DNA of 64,000 bases from Microbacterium sp. 10M-3C3 (GCF_003931875.1 NZ_CP034245.1:744001-808000); one strand, 5' to 3'; counted from the first letter of the stretch, positions 43,929-52,111 are shown. The notes: generated from the letters alone by a model not told the origin. A program made the numbers and translations.

Positions 43929-43946
43929 GTCCCCCAAATGGGGGAC
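43929..43946. promoter_or_regulatory. Operator-like palindrome GTCCCCC-AAAT-GGGGGAC
   Basis: A perfect 7-bp inverted repeat with a 4-bp centre, directly followed by ACAATA, which could be a -10. It lies 56 bp before the sigma factor start. It could be a binding site for a dimeric repressor or activator. Confidence 0.5.
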
Positions 43947-44001
43947 AATAAGACCACATGTCGCACGCAGCCGGGGGGCGCGTGTCAGTGGGGGTGTCGA
44001 C

Positions 44002-45705
44002 ATGGTGCATAGTGACGTCTGGCTCGAGACCGACGATGAGGTTCCGATGTCGGACGCGGAGCTCGTCTCGCGTGCGCGCGCGGGTGACGCCGACGCGTTC
44101 GGAGACCTGTGGCGCCGCCACTACGTGTCGGGCCTGACCGTCGCGCGCGCGGTCACCTCGTCCATCGACGCCGACGACCTCGTGCAGGAGGCGTTCGTGC
44201 GCATCTTCCACTCGCTCCAACGCGGCGGGGGGCCCACCGGCTCGTTCCGCGCCTACCTCTTCACCGCCATCCGCAACACCGCCGCCGGGTGGGGACGGCG
44301 CCGCCAGGACGTCGGCATCGAGCACCTCGAAGCCGTCCCCGACCCCGACGCCGAAGCGCACACGTCCGACGAGACGCTCGATCGGCGCTTCACGACCGAG
44401 GCGTTCGCCGCCCTTCCCGCCCGCTGGCAGGAGGTGCTCTGGTACACCGAGGTCGAGGGGCTCAAGCCCGCCGAGATCGCGCCGCTGCTGGGCATGAAGC
44501 CGACGGCGGTCGCGCAGCTCGCGTTCCGGGCGCGCGAGGGGCTCCGCGAGGCCTGGATCCAGCAGCACATCGTTGCCGACGGCGCTGACGGCGAGCACGC
44601 GTGGGCGCTCGAGCACATGGGCGCCTACGCCCGCGGCAACCTCCGCGCCCGCGACCGCGCGCGGATGACCGCGCACCTCGACGAGTGCGAGCGCTGCGCC
44701 GCCGTCGCCGCCGAGGCCACGCACGTGTCGAAGCGCCTCGCGTTCTCGCTCCTGCCGCTCGTCGTCGGCGGCGCCGCCGCGGGCGCGGTTTTCGGCGCCC
44801 TGCGCGACGGCTCCGCGTATGCGGCGGCCCTCGCGCCCGCGGCTCCCGCGGTCGGCGGCCTCTCGGCAGCGCCCGCGGCATCCGGTGCGGCCGCGGCGTC
44901 GAGCGGTGCCGCAGCGTCCGGCGCCGTCGGCGGTGTGACCGCGGCGATCACGGCGCTCGCGGCGAGCGTCTCGCTCGTCGCCGGCGCTTCGCTCCTCGCG
45001 CTGCAGCCCGACGCGCGCGCCGGCGCCGCCCCGGTCGCGCCGGCGCCGGTCACCGCCACCACCGCCGCGACCCCGGTCGCCCCCGCGACGCCGTCACCGA
45101 CGGCTTCCGCGACGTCGCCCGCCACGGAGCCCCTTCCCGACCCGCCCGCACCGACCGCTGCGCCCGCGTCGCCCGCGCCGCGGCCGAGCACGCCGTCGTC
45201 GACCCCGGCCGCGACGCCCGCGCCGCAGCCGCCGACCGCGCTCCCGACGCCGACCGCGACGCCGGAGCCGCCGCCCGCGCCGCCGGAGCCGACGGCTACG
45301 CCGACCGCGACGCCCGATCCGACGCCGACTCCCGATCCGACGCCGACTCCCGATCCGACGCCGACTCCCGACCCGACGGTCACCCCGGATCCCACGCCGA
45401 CTCCCGACCCGACGCCGGTGCTTCCCGAGGGAAGTCCGACGATCGCCTCGTCCGAGGTGGTGCTGCGGGACGACCTCATCACGGAGGTGCGCCTGAACGT
45501 CTCGGGCAGCCCCGGCGCGACGGTGCAGGCGCTCACCTGCGGCAGCGTCCGCGACTCGACCGTGCTCGACGAGAACGGCCGGGGGTCGCTCGTCGTCCGC
45601 CCGACGCTCGTGCAGCTGCTGCGCGACACGCGCATCGAGCTCCGCTACATCGCAGGGGACGAGGTCGGTGCCGCTGCCGGCCCGCGCATCAGCAGCCTCA
45701 TCTGA
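44002..45705 (+). CDS. ECF sigma factor fused to anti-sigma-like, TM and extracellular domains
   Basis: A 567-aa chain. Sigma-2 (about 25-95: DADAFGDLWRRHYV, DADDLVQEAFVRIF) and sigma-4 (about 130-185: LPARWQEVLWYTEVEGL, LGMKPTAVAQLAFRARE) form a complete ECF sigma factor. A zinc-finger anti-sigma motif follows (H225-x3-C229-x2-C232 in AHLDECERCA), then hydrophobic segments near 246-268 and 311-336. A Pro/Thr-rich spacer with (PTPDPT) repeats and a C-terminal extracellular domain end it. Sigma release would need proteolysis or a conformational change. ECF proteins with such C-terminal extensions are known in Actinobacteria. The start is the ATG at 44002 after a GGGGG tract. Confidence 0.85.
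   Translation: MVHSDVWLETDDEVPMSDAELVSRARAGDADAFGDLWRRHYVSGLTVARAVTSSIDADDLVQEAFVRIFHSLQRGGGPTGSFRAYLFTAIRNTAAGWGRRRQDVGIEHLEAVPDPDAEAHTSDETLDRRFTTEAFAALPARWQEVLWYTEVEGLKPAEIAPLLGMKPTAVAQLAFRAREGLREAWIQQHIVADGADGEHAWALEHMGAYARGNLRARDRARMTAHLDECERCAAVAAEATHVSKRLAFSLLPLVVGGAAAGAVFGALRDGSAYAAALAPAAPAVGGLSAAPAASGAAAASSGAAASGAVGGVTAAITALAASVSLVAGASLLALQPDARAGAAPVAPAPVTATTAATPVAPATPSPTASATSPATEPLPDPPAPTAAPASPAPRPSTPSSTPAATPAPQPPTALPTPTATPEPPPAPPEPTATPTATPDPTPTPDPTPTPDPTPTPDPTVTPDPTPTPDPTPVLPEGSPTIASSEVVLRDDLITEVRLNVSGSPGATVQALTCGSVRDSTVLDENGRGSLVVRPTLVQLLRDTRIELRYIAGDEVGAAAGPRISSLI
45316..45417 (+). repeat. 18-bp tandem repeat encoding PTPDPT units
   Basis: The unit GATCCGACGCCGACTCCC is repeated three times exactly (45316-45369), then twice with changes, plus a partial copy. 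It encodes the Asp-Pro-Thr-Pro-Thr-Pro spacer of the membrane-tethered sigma factor. Repeat number probably varies between strains and would change spacer length. Confidence 0.8.
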
Positions 45706-45784
45706 TCAGCCCTGAGTGCCTGGGCGTTCCGTGGGAACGCGTGCGGAGGCGTGAGGACGCGGCTCCTCGACGCGTCTTCGTTGT

Positions 45785-45982
45785 ATGCGCAACAGACTGC
45801 TGATCTTCGCCGTCGTCGTGCTCGGCGCTTACGCCGTGGGCACGCGTGCTCGCACCCGCGAATCGGTCGCCCACCAGCTCGTGCGGCTGTGGAACGACCC
45901 CAAGGCGCGACGGCGCCGTGAGCGTGCGCGCCGACGCGTCGAGCGGCGGATCTCGCGCGTGATCAGCGACGTGCGATCATGA
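45785..45982 (+). CDS. Small basic membrane protein
   Basis: A 65-aa protein: one TM helix (about 4-20) then a strongly basic tail (KARRRRERARRRVERR). Its stop overlaps the next gene by 4 bp (ATGA), so the two are coupled. No family is recognised. Location behind the sigma factor gene could make it a target. Confidence 0.6.
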   Translation: MRNRLLIFAVVVLGAYAVGTRARTRESVAHQLVRLWNDPKARRRRERARRRVERRISRVISDVRS

Positions 45983-46359
45983 CCCGGCCTCGTCCGCGGG
46001 GCGTGCTGATCGCCGCGGCCGTCGGAGCGCTGCTCGTCACGCTCGTCGCGGCCGCCCTGTATGCGCCGATCGTCGCGTTCCTCGCCGGCGTCGCCGCCAC
46101 GACCGCGGGCGTCGTGCCGTTCCCGGCGCTCACGGTCGTGGGCGCGACGGCGCTCGGCGCGGTCGTCGTGCTCGTGCTCCTCGTGCTCGCGATCACCCGG
46201 CGTCGGACGCCTACGGCGTGGGTGCTCGCGGTGTGCGCGGTGCTCGTCGCACTCGCGGTGGCCGTCGTGCCGCCGGTGGTCGTCGTCACCGCGTCAGCCG
46301 AGCGTGCGAGCGAGGTCGGCCCGCTCATCGCCGACCTGTGGTCGCGATGGACGGGCTGA
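45979..46359 (+). CDS. Three-TM membrane protein
   Basis: A 126-aa hydrophobic protein with helices at about 8-32, 45-72 and 79-103, and a short C-terminal tail (ERASEVGPLIADLWSRW). It is coupled to the preceding small gene by an ATGA overlap. Its stop lies 5 bp from the convergent protease gene. The function is unknown. Confidence 0.6.
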   Translation: MTRPRPRGVLIAAAVGALLVTLVAAALYAPIVAFLAGVAATTAGVVPFPALTVVGATALGAVVVLVLLVLAITRRRTPTAWVLAVCAVLVALAVAVVPPVVVVTASAERASEVGPLIADLWSRWTG

Positions 46360-46364
46360 CCGCA

Positions 46365-48158
46365 TCAGGAGGCGCGACGCCGGCGACCGCGCACCGTGAC
46401 GAGTACCGCTCCGAGGGCGACCAGTGCGAGCGCCGCGATACCGGCGGACGCCGCATCGCCTCCGCCGCTTGCCGCCAGGACGGGTCGGGGGGCCGGATTG
46501 TCGGGATCGGGCACCGGCAGCGCAGCCTCCACGGCATCGAGCATCGCGCGCGCATCGATGAGCCCGGCCCCGACCGACACCGCCGCCGGCAGCAGCGGGT
46601 ACGGCGACGGCTGCGGCGCAGCGGTCGCCACGAGCAGCGACCGGATCTCGGCGGGGGACAGCTGCGGGTTCAGCTGCAGTGCGAGCGCGGCCACTGCTCC
46701 GGCCGACGGCGCGGCGGCCGATGTGCCGTAGAAGAGGAAGACGCCCGGGGTCGCCGTGGGCGCTCCCACCATGACGTTCTGGCGTGCGCCGTCGACTGAG
46801 AGCAGGTCGGGCTTGCCGACCGGCTGCGGCTGCGGCAGCGGACCGGCGGGCGTCGCGCCCTCGGGGGTCACGTAGTAGGTGACCGGGCCGAGCGAGCTGA
46901 AGTAGTCCAGGCGATCGTCGTCGAACGCTCCGGAGGCTGCGGTCGTGATCGCCGCCGGTGCGCCGTTGTGGCCGGCGATCGAGCGTCCGACCGTGTCGGG
47001 GCCCTGCGACTGCATGATGTCGGAGCTGACGATCCACTGCGGTCCGTCGGTTCCGAACACGAAGCCGAGGGGAGGCGTGATGTCGGTGGCGCTCGTGCCG
47101 TCGAGGTACCGCACGATCGAGATGTCCATCGTGACCTCGTCCGGGATGAGGTCGGTGGGATCGCGCTTGTCGGTGACGTCCACGGCGAAACTGCCCGCGC
47201 GCAGCGGGTCCGTGGCGCCGTCCGGGGGTACGACGAGCGGAGCCGCGCCGTCGAGGGAGATCAGCATCTCGAACTTGGCTTTGCTCTCGCCGAAGGGCTC
47301 CGCCCACTGCATGGCCACCGGCAGGCTCACGTAGTAGCGACCGTTCACCTCGACCGCGGCATTCGCGGCCGGGAGGGTGACGAACGACGTGATGGTGGGT
47401 GCCGCGAGGCCGGGGTCGAAGTCGAGGCAGTCGTAAGTCGTGTATCCGGCGACCGCGGGCACGACGAGGCCGGGGTCGCACGGCGCGGGGCGGTACGCCG
47501 TCGTCTCCCACGAGCCGACCGGCGTCACCTCGGTGGTGCCCGGATTCCGGGCGAGCAAGGTGTTGTTCCCCGCTGCCGTGACGTAGGTGATGCCGCTCGC
47601 GACGGCGTCGGCGATGGCCTGCGCCTCGAGCGACTCCTGGTAGAACGGCTCGGTGAGGGGGATGACGTCGTCGATGATGACGTCGACGCCGGCGTTCCTC
47701 ATGAGCGTGATGGCCCCGGTGAGGTCGCCGAGGTCGGCGCCGGCCGTCGCGAAGTACAGCGCGGCGCCCGGGGCGACCCCGTGCACCTGCTGCAGCATCG
47801 CCCGTCCTTCGTCGTCGGGCGTCGGCGTGACGTTGTGCAGATCGGACAGCACGGCGACCGGCGTCTCGTATCCGCAGGGATTGCCGGGTCCGGGCAGCAG
47901 GCCCTGCTGCACGTTCTGCGCCGCGGTGCTGTAGGTGGCGTTGGCGTCGAACGAGTTGGAGATGACGCCGACCTTGATGCCGGTCCCATCGACTCCGAAC
48001 TCCGCGCGCGCAGCATCGGAGTGCAAGACGGGGTCGACATCGACCGGCAGCAGACGGCAATTCTGCGGTGGCGCGGCGGATGCAGCGACGGGAGTGGCCG
48101 CGATGAGGGCCACGGTGACGGCGAAGACGGCGACGAGCGCACCCGGCTTGGGGATCAC
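46365..48158 (-). CDS. Secreted S8-like (subtilase-fold) protein with altered active site
   Basis: A 597-aa protein with signal peptide (cleaved after ASA), a subtilase-fold domain, and a C-terminal TM helix plus RRRR anchor. The Ser motif is intact (YGTSAAAPSAGAVAAL). At the Asp motif, where relatives read VGVISDS, it reads VGVISNSFDAN (Asn 68). In place of the classic HGT His motif stands DEGRAM (116-121) with His 126 nearby. It may be a weak or unusual protease or a pseudoenzyme. The start is a GTG with GGAG 9 nt upstream. Confidence 0.75.
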   Translation of the reverse strand: MIPKPGALVAVFAVTVALIAATPVAASAAPPQNCRLLPVDVDPVLHSDAARAEFGVDGTGIKVGVISNSFDANATYSTAAQNVQQGLLPGPGNPCGYETPVAVLSDLHNVTPTPDDEGRAMLQQVHGVAPGAALYFATAGADLGDLTGAITLMRNAGVDVIIDDVIPLTEPFYQESLEAQAIADAVASGITYVTAAGNNTLLARNPGTTEVTPVGSWETTAYRPAPCDPGLVVPAVAGYTTYDCLDFDPGLAAPTITSFVTLPAANAAVEVNGRYYVSLPVAMQWAEPFGESKAKFEMLISLDGAAPLVVPPDGATDPLRAGSFAVDVTDKRDPTDLIPDEVTMDISIVRYLDGTSATDITPPLGFVFGTDGPQWIVSSDIMQSQGPDTVGRSIAGHNGAPAAITTAASGAFDDDRLDYFSSLGPVTYYVTPEGATPAGPLPQPQPVGKPDLLSVDGARQNVMVGAPTATPGVFLFYGTSAAAPSAGAVAALALQLNPQLSPAEIRSLLVATAAPQPSPYPLLPAAVSVGAGLIDARAMLDAVEAALPVPDPDNPAPRPVLAASGGGDAASAGIAALALVALGAVLVTVRGRRRRAS

Positions 48159-48291
48159 GCGGCACTCCAGAGACGGTCGGCGTGCTCAGGTGATCGAACA
48201 CGGATGAGAGGCCGCGCACCGCGGATGCTCCCACGCTATGAGAAAGCTGTGCGCCACCGCTGTCGACCGTTCGGAGGACAGCGACGGTCGG

Positions 48292-48435
48292 TCAGACGTG
48301 CGTGAGGTGTCGCGCGGCCGCGCGGCGCGGCTCGTCGCGACGGTCGGCGAGCGTGATTCCCCTGCCGACGAGAAGACCGGCGCCGACCGAGACGATCAGC
48401 CAAGTGGCGAGCAGAACGACGATGAGTGTAGCCAT
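48292..48435 (-). CDS. Small single-TM protein (47 aa)
   Basis: It begins MATLIVVLLATWLIVSVGAG, a hydrophobic helix, followed by a basic tail (DRRDEPRRAAARHL). GGGAGAG 5 nt before the ATG is a good ribosome site. No family is recognised. Confidence 0.55.
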   Translation of the reverse strand: MATLIVVLLATWLIVSVGAGLLVGRGITLADRRDEPRRAAARHLTHV

Positions 48436-48555
48436 CAGACTCTCCCTCGAGTCTTGGTGGAGCTCCCAGCAGGTTGCCCCACTGTACTGCCCCGCCACCC
48501 GCGGGATCGAGAACTTCCCACAGGCGCGCCGGGATGCGCTACAGCGGCCGTGCGT

Positions 48556-48924
48556 TCAGACGGCGTCGTCGGTCGCCGCTCGGCGGCGCCGGAGCTCCTC
48601 CTCGAGCTTGGCGATCTCGATCTCCCGCTCGAGATCGGCCAGCTGCTCCGTGGTGGAGCGGGGTTCCCGTGGGCGCGGCGCGGGGGCCGGAGCCGCTGCA
48701 TCCGCCGACCAGCGCCGCGGGTCGCCGAAGCTCATCGCCTCGCGCGGTGCCGACCATTCGCGCCCGATCGTGAACCACAGCACCGAGCCGATGAACGGCA
48801 GGAGCACGATCAGGATGATCCACGCGAACTTCGGGAGGTGCTTCACCTGGTCTTCGCGCCGCGTGATCGCGTCGATCAGCGCCGTGATCATGATGGCGAG
48901 GGTCAGCAGCGCGAGGATCGGCAC
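48556..48924 (-). CDS. PLDc_N-type membrane protein
   Basis: A 122-aa protein. Two TM helices flank a short loop: MPILALLTLAIMITALIDAI and KFAWIILIVLLPFIGSVLWFTIGR; the latter (LPFIGSVLWF) is the phospholipase-D-nuclease N-terminal motif found in many small actinobacterial proteins without a catalytic domain. A charged coiled-coil tail (LADLEREIEIAKLEEELRRRR) ends it. The start is a GTG. The function is unknown. Confidence 0.75.
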   Translation of the reverse strand: MPILALLTLAIMITALIDAITRREDQVKHLPKFAWIILIVLLPFIGSVLWFTIGREWSAPREAMSFGDPRRWSADAAAPAPAPRPREPRSTTEQLADLEREIEIAKLEEELRRRRAATDDAV

Positions 48925-49011
48925 CGCCCCAGCATGCCCGAGCCGCCGATCGCCGACAAGAGTGGACTCGGCGTCTCATCGGATCGCCACGCTGTCGTAA
49001 CACGGCCGCGC

Positions 49012-49017
49012 TACGGT
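49012..49017 (+). promoter_or_regulatory. -10 of a leaderless lipoprotein gene (now broken)
   Basis: TACGGT, 6 nt before the ATG at 49024. Confidence 0.5.
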
Positions 49018-49023
49018 TCGGAC

Positions 49024-49437
49024 ATGCAGACCAAACGTCGGATGCTGACGGCCGTCGCCGGTGGAGGCCTCGCGGCCATGCTCACCGGCTGCAGCGTGAA
49101 CACGATGATCTGGTGACCTGAGGGGGCGGCCGTGATCGCGCGCACCGACGATCTCATCGCGACCGCCGCATCCGGTGACAGTGCGGCCTTCGCGTGCGCG
49201 GACGGGGTCGCCGACTTCGGCGTCGCGACGGACTGCGCGGGGCTGTCGGCGGGGGAGCCCGAGGCCTTCCAGGCGCACCATTGGCGCGATCAGATGCCGC
49301 TCGACCCGACGTGGAGCATCAACGTGCAGCGCACCGACGCACCGGCGGCGGGGACGAGCATCCCCAGCGACGTCTTCTACAAGCGGGTCGACGGCGAGCT
49401 GTGCGTCGTCGACGTCGCGTGGGCCACGGTCGGCTGA
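49024..49437 (+). pseudogene. Lipoprotein gene with a premature TGA
   Basis: The first 30 codons encode a lipoprotein signal (MLTAVAGGGLAAMLTGC, then SVNTMIW). A TGA at 49114-49116 interrupts the frame. The same frame continues without shift: PEGAAVIARTDDLIATAASGD to VDGELCVVDVAWATVG at 49437. A single change (GGA to TGA, from W-G-P-E) would explain it. A restart at the GTG at 49132 would give a protein without a signal peptide. The family is unknown to me. Confidence 0.7.
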
Positions 49438-49506
49438 TCGCGCAAGCCCTCGCTCTCGCACAGGGTCGCGAGGCACCATGTCGTTCTCGATTCGAAAGGA
49501 CGATTC

Positions 49507-49962
49507 ATGGCGCTCAAGCTCGGTACCCTCACGATCTCCAGCCCCGACTTCGACGAACTCGGCCGCATCCCCGACCGGTTCACCGCCGACGGCGGCAACG
49601 AGGTGCCCCGCATCCGCTTCTCGGGTGTGCCCGAGGACGCCGTCGAGCTCGCGCTGATCTGCCACGACCCGGATGCTCCGCTGCCGAACGGATTCACGCA
49701 CTGGGTCGTGTATGGCATCGCGCCGGACACGACGGAGCTCGACGTCGACGCCGAGGGTGTGCGGCAGGCGCCGAACGGCGCGGGTGCCGCCCAGTGGTAC
49801 GGCCCGCAGCCGCCCGAGGGCCACGGCGAGCACCACTACTACTTCTGGGTGTACGCCCTGTCGCGCCGGGTCGAGGGCGAGCCCTCGCGCGAGGAGTTCC
49901 TCGCGCAGTACGGCGACGACGTCATCCAGCAGGCCCGCACGGTGGGCACCTACTCCCGCTGA
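49507..49962 (+). CDS. YbhB/YbcL (PEBP) family protein
   Basis: A 151-aa phosphatidylethanolamine-binding-protein-fold protein. LGRIPDRFTADGGNEVPRIRFSGVPE, LICHDPDAPLPNGFTHWVVYGIA (the DPDAP and HWV ligand-site motifs) and HHYYFWVYAL are diagnostic. The biological role of bacterial members is not settled. GAAAGGAC 6 nt before the ATG is the ribosome site. Confidence 0.92.
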   Translation: MALKLGTLTISSPDFDELGRIPDRFTADGGNEVPRIRFSGVPEDAVELALICHDPDAPLPNGFTHWVVYGIAPDTTELDVDAEGVRQAPNGAGAAQWYGPQPPEGHGEHHYYFWVYALSRRVEGEPSREEFLAQYGDDVIQQARTVGTYSR

Positions 49963-49974
49963 CCCGAGCGCCCC

Positions 49975-50304
49975 TCAGTCCCGGCGCACCTTGATCACCG
50001 CGCCGGCGACGAGGAACACGATGGCGGCTATGGGCTGGGCGGCGATCCACGCGATGCGGACGCCGCCCTCCCACGGCCAGGGGTAGATGGGGTTCCACAG
50101 CACGACGATAACCGCGAACACCGCGACCCAGACCCACTGCTTCGCCTGGGCCGCGAACCACCCCACGATCGCGGCGAGGATCGCGACGATATAGAGCACC
50201 ACCTGGCCCCAGCCTGCGGCGATGAGCGCTGGGGCGACGAAGAGCGTGATCGCGGCGAGGATGCCGGGCGCGAGCGCGTTGCGCTGCCAGCCTAGGCCGC
50301 GCAT
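49975..50304 (-). CDS. Four-TM membrane protein (DUF6804-like)
   Basis: A 109-aa protein with four short TM helices. WNPIYPWPWEGGVRIAWIAAQP is reminiscent of small DUF6804-type proteins. The function is unknown. The ATG at 50304 is chosen as the first in frame; no clear ribosome site precedes it. Confidence 0.55.
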   Translation of the reverse strand: MRGLGWQRNALAPGILAAITLFVAPALIAAGWGQVVLYIVAILAAIVGWFAAQAKQWVWVAVFAVIVVLWNPIYPWPWEGGVRIAWIAAQPIAAIVFLVAGAVIKVRRD

Positions 50305-50344
50305 CCGGCCGCGGAGCGAGCCGACGGCGTCACGCGGACCTGCG

Positions 50345-51739
50345 TCAGAACGGTGGCGGCTCGGTATCGGGGACGAACATCACTCGGGGCGGTGGAGCTT
50401 CCCGGTAGTGCCGGCCGAGCGGTGTGGTGAAGTGCAGCACCCCTCCCGCGGTCTGCTCGACGGTCCACTCGGTCTCGGTCTTCAGGGTGTGATGTCGTTT
50501 GCAGAGGTGGCAGAGGTTGCACACGTCGGTGCGGCCGCCGTGCTGGTGTTCGTGGTTGTGGTCGATGTCGCACCGCACGGCGGGCTGGCGGCATCCGGGC
50601 ATGCGGCAGTGCTGGTCGCGCGCGCGGAGGAATCGCACCTGGTCGGCGGTGGGGGTGTACCGGTCGGTGGCGAGGACACTGCCGGTGACGGGGTGGCACA
50701 TGACCCGGTCCCATCCGGGGGCGTCGCCGGCGAGGCGCTTCGCGGTGGCCGGGTCGACGGGAATCTGTCCGTTCAGCATCGCCCCGGCGTCCGTCGTACC
50801 GGTCAGCGTGGTGACGGGCACGACGACCTGCACCACCGCGCGGATCGCACCGAGCCCGCCCGGAGACCGGTCGAGCGTCGGGTCGATCGCGGGGGCCGCG
50901 GTGAGCAGCAGGTCGGCGACGAGGTCGGCCTGGATCTGGTCGGCGTTGCGGGTGTCGGCGATGAAAGGCTCTGCTGCGCCTGAGACGGGGAGGTCGGGTG
51001 CGGCGCCGCCGAGCACGTCTTCGGCCATCCGTCGCGCCGCTTCGGCTTCGTCGACGGCGATGCGGGCGCGTTCGGCGTCGGCCTCCGCCTTGAGCTGCTT
51101 CGCCATGCGGCGGATGCGGTCTTTGATCCCGTAGGCGAGGGTCGCGGGAAGCCGCACCTGCAGCAGGGCCATGCCGTCGTCGAGCTCGATGACGCTCACG
51201 GCCCGCATGGCGTTGGCGGTCTCGAACCGGTCGGTCATTCCGCGCGGGTCGACCTTCTCGGCCAGTGCGGTGGCGAACGCATTCGTCCGGCCGGGAGTCG
51301 TGTCGGCGGCGAAATCGAGGACAACGGACTCCCACGCTTCGCGCACCTCCGCGGGGAGGCGGGTGCCGATCCGGTGGATGATGCCCACGTGCGGCATCTG
51401 GATACGGCCGGTCTCGAGTGCGCTCACCGTCGCCGGGAAGCACGTCACGAGCGAGTACGCGTCGGACAGCTGACGCTGCGTGGTGTGGTCGCTCTGATGA
51501 GTGGCGAGCGCCAGCTCGGCGGCCAGCGACCGCATCGCCATGTCGCGCTCCCGCGACGACCGCGATCCCGACTGGTCGCCCGCTGCGATCGCATCCTGCG
51601 CGAGCGTGGCGAGGTCGCGGATGTTCGCGGCTTCCAGCGCAGCGCGCGCCTTCGCGCGTGCCGTCACCGCATCGACCCGCGCGCTCGTCCAGGCGTGCGA
51701 CTCACCCCCATGGGGTGCGCGTCGGGCGGTGTTCTCCAT
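50345..51739 (-). CDS. DUF222 / 13E12-type HNH endonuclease
   Basis: A 464-aa protein with the DUF222 helical domain (LVTCFPATVSALETGRIQMPHVGIIH) and a C-terminal HNH nuclease site: HCRMPGCRQPAVRCDIDHNHEHQHGG and NLCHLCKRHHTLK (Cys pairs, DIDH and terminal HH). This is the 13E12 repeat family, often multicopy in actinobacteria and of unclear function, possibly mobile. I chose the ATG at 51739, with TAGCTT 7 nt upstream; an ATG at 51769 preceded by GGGGG is an alternative. Longer readings run into the tandem repeat and are not credible. Confidence 0.85.
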   Translation of the reverse strand: MENTARRAPHGGESHAWTSARVDAVTARAKARAALEAANIRDLATLAQDAIAAGDQSGSRSSRERDMAMRSLAAELALATHQSDHTTQRQLSDAYSLVTCFPATVSALETGRIQMPHVGIIHRIGTRLPAEVREAWESVVLDFAADTTPGRTNAFATALAEKVDPRGMTDRFETANAMRAVSVIELDDGMALLQVRLPATLAYGIKDRIRRMAKQLKAEADAERARIAVDEAEAARRMAEDVLGGAAPDLPVSGAAEPFIADTRNADQIQADLVADLLLTAAPAIDPTLDRSPGGLGAIRAVVQVVVPVTTLTGTTDAGAMLNGQIPVDPATAKRLAGDAPGWDRVMCHPVTGSVLATDRYTPTADQVRFLRARDQHCRMPGCRQPAVRCDIDHNHEHQHGGRTDVCNLCHLCKRHHTLKTETEWTVEQTAGGVLHFTTPLGRHYREAPPPRVMFVPDTEPPPF

Positions 51740-51866
51740 ACCCCGAAAGCTACTCGGGGCCTCCGACATCGAACCCCCGAAATCCGCCGATCGCGCGAAC
51801 TTTTTTCGCGAGAACACATCCGCGCGACGAGAACCCATCTTTCGGCCAACGCGCCGGTGTCCAGGA

Positions 51867-52049
51867 GGTCCCTGAGCTCGTCGAAGGGCGGTCCCTGAGC
51901 CTGTCGAAGGGCGGTCCCTGAGCCTGTCGAAGGGCGGTCCCTGAGCCTGTCGAAGGGCGGTCCCTGAGCCTGTCGAAGGGCGGTCCCTGAGCCTGTCGAA
52001 GGGCGGTCCCTGAGCCTGTCGAAGGGCGGTCCCTGAGCCTGTCGAAGGG
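51867..52049. repeat. Eight-copy tandem array of a 23-bp repeat
   Basis: The unit GGTCCCTGAGCCTGTCGAAGGGC occurs eight times head to tail with no spacers. The first copy has CTCG instead of CCTG, and the last ends in T. Other copies are identical. It lies between the HNH gene and the NUDIX-like gene; together with the HNH upstream region it makes up a 372-bp gene-free stretch. The core CCTGAGCCTGTCGAAGG is one I associate with dispersed repeats in other genomes. Confidence 0.92.
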
Positions 52050-52098
52050 TGCCACACCCGCGAAACCTCTGCCTCGATCGGCTGTCACACGTCGCTGA

Positions 52099-52104
52099 CA
52101 GACT
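52099..52104 (+). promoter_or_regulatory. -10 of the leaderless NUDIX-like gene
   Basis: CAGACT, 7 nt before the ATG at 52112. Confidence 0.45.
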
Positions 52105-52111
52105 CGGTCGT

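Larger units (their letters stand above)
43648..44001. other. Hairpin-rich 354-bp non-coding region before the sigma factor gene
   Basis: No gene is visible here. There are six dyads in a row: 43674-43715 (terminator), 43719-43757, 43776-43786 (CAGAC-G-GTCTG), 43820-43837 (CCGCG/CGCGG), 43893-43906 (CCCCT/AGGGG) and 43929-43946. TTGTCA at 43910 resembles a -35, but no matching -10 is at the right distance. The likely function is regulation of the gene at 44002. Confidence 0.55.

Noticed and set aside
49114..49116. Selenocysteine at the in-frame TGA
   Set aside because: No selenoprotein family or downstream SECIS-like hairpin is evident; the codon most simply replaces GGA in a lipoprotein gene.
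51867..52049. Possible CRISPR array
   Set aside because: The 23-bp units are contiguous with no spacers and there are no cas genes nearby; it is a simple tandem repeat.
51740..52057. N-terminal extension of the HNH endonuclease through the repeats
   Set aside because: Translation there is only the repeat read out as protein (for example STGSGTALRQAQGPPFDRLRD-like units); the family starts after it, and good starts exist at 51769 and 51739.
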